Assembly (NCBI GenBank): GCA_002780785.1
Contig: PEUE01000043.1
Span: 1-6,565, forward strand
Source of the DNA: Candidatus Portnoybacteria bacterium CG02_land_8_20_14_3_00_45_8
Lineage (GTDB): Bacteria; Patescibacteriota; Minisyncoccia; Portnoybacterales; GWB1-42-6
Direction: 5' to 3'
DNA: 6,565 nucleotides
The notes below the pieces were generated by a model that saw nothing but the letters and a program-made list of their open reading frames with translations, did not search any database and was not told the DNA's origin. The stretch's first letter is position 1, and each line of letters opens with the position of its first letter. Positions 4,603 through 6,565 of this stretch are shown here, in pieces. The translations under genes and the position numbers were made by a program.

Positions 4603-5622
4603 GTGATAGATAAAGTTAGAAAAAAGTTTGCGGAGGATTTAAAAAAACTCAGCGATAAACAATCGCTGGAGGACTTGCGCGTGAAATATTTGGGCCGGAA
4701 AGGGGAGTTAAATAAAATTTTGGAAAAGGTGAAGACGCTCGGTGAAAAAGAACGAGCGGAGCACGGCCGGCAGCTTAACGCGTTTAAGCAGGAAATTGAG
4801 CAGTTGTTGAAAGACAGCTGGCAAAAAGTTAAAACCGCAAGTCGGCAGTTGGCCGAAGAGTGGTTGGATATTACAGCTCCCGGCGCTAAGCCCTTGGTGG
4901 GTCACTGGCATCCGCGCACCCTGGTGCTGCGGGAGATTGAAAATATTTTCAAGTCGCTGGGCTTTTCTGTTGTTGATGGGCCGGAACTGGAAACCCAATG
5001 GTATAATTTTGAAGCGCTGAATATGCCCAAAGACCATCCGGCGCGCGATATGCAGGATACTTTTTATGTCAAAAATCCGGCGGGCGGAGAGGACTTAGTT
5101 TTACGCACGCATACCTCTCCCAATCAGATTCGTTTTATGGAAAAAAACGAACCGCCTTTTAGGATTATTGTTCCGGGCAAAGTGTTTCGTAATGAGGCAA
5201 CCGATGCTTCGCACGAATATCAACTGCATCAATTTGAGGGCTTAATGGTAGACAAGAATATTTCGGTGGCTAATTTTAAAGCGATAGTGGATGAGTTTTT
5301 CCAGCGGCTTTATGGTCCAAAAGCTAAAATCCGGTTGCGGCCCAGCTTCTTTCCTTTTACCGAACCCAGCTTTGAAGTAGACATGGCCTGTGTTTTTTGC
5401 GACCAAAAGGGATGCCGGGTCTGCAAAAATGCCGGTTGGTTGGAAATGGGCGGAGCCGGTATGGTTAATCAATTTGTCTTTGAATCGGCGGGCTATGTGC
5501 GCAATGAATGGCAGGGCTTTGCTTTTGGATTCGGAATAGATCGGCTGGCGATGTTGAAATATCATATCAATGACATTCGGTTATTAACGGGTGGAGACAT
5601 GAGGTTTTTGAAACAATTTTAA
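4603..5622 (+). CDS. pheS: Phenylalanyl-tRNA synthetase alpha subunit
   Basis: PheS is the catalytic subunit of the cytosolic alpha2-beta2 enzyme that attaches phenylalanine to tRNA(Phe). The 339 residues match the usual length. An N-terminal coiled coil (about 1-85, with LRVKYLGRKGELN at 25-37) binds tRNA. The class II core follows: HWHPRT at 101-106, motif 1 around GFSVVDGPELE, motif 2 FRNEATDASHEYQLHQFEG (195-213), and motif 3 GFAFGFGIDRLAML (305-318). Ala307 is the counterpart of the Escherichia coli Ala294 that lines the Phe pocket. Four cysteines, C263-x2-C266-x4-C271-x2-C274, lie before the GGAGMV strand and look like a zinc knuckle. The start is GTG, chosen because MIDKVRKKF is the family beginning; no Shine-Dalgarno is present. 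pheT follows after an unusually long 232-base spacer. Confidence 0.96.
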   Translation: MIDKVRKKFAEDLKKLSDKQSLEDLRVKYLGRKGELNKILEKVKTLGEKERAEHGRQLNAFKQEIEQLLKDSWQKVKTASRQLAEEWLDITAPGAKPLVGHWHPRTLVLREIENIFKSLGFSVVDGPELETQWYNFEALNMPKDHPARDMQDTFYVKNPAGGEDLVLRTHTSPNQIRFMEKNEPPFRIIVPGKVFRNEATDASHEYQLHQFEGLMVDKNISVANFKAIVDEFFQRLYGPKAKIRLRPSFFPFTEPSFEVDMACVFCDQKGCRVCKNAGWLEMGGAGMVNQFVFESAGYVRNEWQGFAFGFGIDRLAMLKYHINDIRLLTGGDMRFLKQF

Positions 5623-5681
5623 AGGGCTTTCTCTAAAATTTCAAGCACAAAGTGCGTAGAAATTTTAGCCAGAAAACCTTT
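5621..5681 (+). terminator. Interrupted hairpin at the pheS stop codon
   Basis: Starting in the pheS stop codon, AAAGG (5621-5625) pairs with CCTTT (5677-5681), TTTCT (5628-5632) with AGAAA (5671-5675), and CTAAAATTTC (5633-5642) with GAAATTTTAG (5659-5668). An inner GCAC/GTGC closes on AAA (5645-5648/5652-5655). It has no long T-tract after it, so termination is uncertain; it may instead protect the pheS 3' end or partly terminate ahead of pheT. Confidence 0.55.
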
Positions 5682-5791
5682 ACCCCGCCCCATTTCTTTC
5701 CAAGTTTGGCGGCGAACCATAAAACTCAAGAGAAACGGCTTCGCCTTACACAGGTGGACAACCAAGAACTTGGGTGGAAATGGGGCGGGGT
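5682..5791. repeat. GC-rich inverted repeat with 25-base arms in the pheS-pheT spacer
   Basis: The left arm 5682-5706 begins ACCCCGCCCCATTTC and the right arm 5767-5791 ends GAAATGGGGCGGGGT: 15 bp perfect, then three mismatches, then 7 bp (CCAAGTT/AACTTGG), so 22 of 25 positions pair. The 60-base interior has a further possible stem GGCGAA/TTCGCC (5711-5716/5740-5745). No gene is seen in it on either strand. It is more G+C-rich than the AT-rich hairpins on both sides. Confidence 0.75.
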
Positions 5792-5854
5792 GCTCAATGT
5801 TATAGTTAAATTTTAACTCGCATTGGGCTCGTAAAAATTTAAATAACATTGAGC
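5792..5854. repeat. Inverted repeat ending at the pheT start codon
   Basis: GCTCAATGTTAT (5792-5803) and ATAACATTGAGC (5843-5854) are perfectly complementary over 12 bp. After a 2-base bulge, TTAAATTTT (5806-5814) pairs with AAAATTTAA (5834-5842), then two short GC-containing pairs lead to a 5-base loop near 5822-5826. The right arm ends at the base before the pheT ATG and occupies the place of a ribosome-binding site. It begins directly after the preceding repeat. Confidence 0.75.
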
Positions 5855-6565
5855 ATGAAGTTTTCCTATAATTGGCTGAAGGAGTATATCCCCGACATAC
5901 CCGACCCGAAAAAAACGGCGGGCGATTTGAATATGCGAATTTTTGAGGTGGAAGAAGTTCAGCCAATCGGTCGGGACTGGGCGCTGGACATCAAGGTCTT
6001 GCCTAACCGCGCCTTTGATTGCTTATCGCATCTGGGTATAGCGCGGGAAATTGCGGCCATAGAGAATATTGAATTTAAAATGCCGAAGGTGTCCTTGAGG
6101 GAAGACAAGGGTTTTAAAATAAAAGATTATTTGAGCGTTGAGGTGCGAGAGCCGAAGTTGTGTCCGCGTTACAGCGCGCGGGTGGTGGTTGATGTAAAAG
6201 TGGGCGAATCGCCGGAATGGCTTAAAGAAAAATTGGAAGTTTGCGGTCTGCGTTCCATTAATAACATTGTTGATATCACTAATTACGTGATGCTGGAATG
6301 CGGCCAGCCCCTGCATGCTTTTGATTTGGACAAGCTGGGTGAGAAAAAAATAATCGTCCGGCGAGCCGGTGAAGGAGAAAAGATAAACACTCTGGATGAG
6401 GGCAAGGCGCAGCGAATATTGAATGAAAATATTTTAGTTATTGCCGATGCCCAAAACCCAGTGGCCATCGCCGGGATTAAAGGTGGCCGCTTACCCGAAA
6501 TTAGCGCGTCAACTAAAAAGGTGGCGTTGGAGGCGGCTAATTTTGACCCGGTGAACATCAGGAGA
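5855..6565 (+). CDS. pheT: Phenylalanyl-tRNA synthetase beta subunit, N-terminal part, short form
   Basis: PheT is the large subunit of the Phe-tRNA synthetase; it carries tRNA-binding surfaces and the editing site that hydrolyses mischarged Tyr-tRNA(Phe). Only the first 237 codons are in the window; the gene runs off the right end. MKFSYNWLKEYI is the standard start and the ATG at 5855 is the only candidate; no Shine-Dalgarno is visible because a hairpin arm abuts it. The sequence goes from FEVEEVQPIGRDW (30-42) directly to ALDIKVLPNRAFDCLSHLG (43-61), so the EMAP-II-like tRNA-binding domain of about 110 residues, which ordinary bacterial PheT inserts here, is missing. The B3/B4 editing domain follows (about 105-237: RSINNIVDITNYV, QPLHAFDLDKL, NPVAIAGIKGG). 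With pheS just upstream, it is the expected partner. Confidence 0.95.
   Translation, partial: MKFSYNWLKEYIPDIPDPKKTAGDLNMRIFEVEEVQPIGRDWALDIKVLPNRAFDCLSHLGIAREIAAIENIEFKMPKVSLREDKGFKIKDYLSVEVREPKLCPRYSARVVVDVKVGESPEWLKEKLEVCGLRSINNIVDITNYVMLECGQPLHAFDLDKLGEKKIIVRRAGEGEKINTLDEGKAQRILNENILVIADAQNPVAIAGIKGGRLPEISASTKKVALEAANFDPVNIRR

Noticed and set aside
5619..5966. A 115-codon minus-strand frame over the pheS-pheT spacer
   Set aside because: It lies across three inverted repeats and the opposite strand of the pheT start; it has no recognisable domain.

Overview
The window looks like a piece of a Patescibacteria (Candidate Phyla Radiation, probably Parcubacteria-like) chromosome. The reasons are indirect. 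PheT lacks the usual N-terminal tRNA-binding domain. None of the three tRNAs encodes CCA. Most starts lack a Shine-Dalgarno sequence. All six complete or reconstructed genes end in TAA. The two small membrane proteins resemble anonymous proteins I associate with that group. No search was possible, so the lineage is an inference.

Layout on the + strand. 1-107: end of an upstream region, no convincing gene. 108-2096: gatA (amidotransferase A subunit) followed 6 bases later by a membrane-anchored protein with a HEPN-type R-N-x3-H motif; the unit is closed by a perfect 15-bp terminator hairpin. 2147-2662: a promoter and three tRNA genes (initiator Met, a second CAT tRNA, Asp), with a large inverted-repeat element between the first two. 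2722-3162: an AT-rich GNAT acetyltransferase. 3163-3998: a segment bounded by two copies of a direct repeat, holding a frameshifted NYN-domain (PIN-like nuclease) gene, a palindrome overlapping a promoter, a candidate small structured RNA and its terminator. 4065-4487: a promoter and a four-helix membrane protein. 4603-6565: pheS and the first 237 codons of pheT, the two subunits of phenylalanyl-tRNA synthetase.

The theme is translation: charging enzymes and amidotransferase around a tRNA cluster. GatA (with GatB and GatC, not in the window) corrects misacylated Glu-tRNA(Gln) and/or Asp-tRNA(Asn); PheST charges tRNA(Phe). The GNAT/NYN stretch is clearly more AT-rich than gatA or pheST in sampled lines and looks like an accessory insert next to the tRNA cluster.

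The most unusual part is between the genes. Several spacers are filled with long, mutually unrelated inverted repeats: a 70-nt-arm element between tRNAs, an array of AACATNNN octamers facing its own inverted copy just before pheS, and two back-to-back long hairpins between pheS and pheT, the second ending exactly at the pheT start codon.
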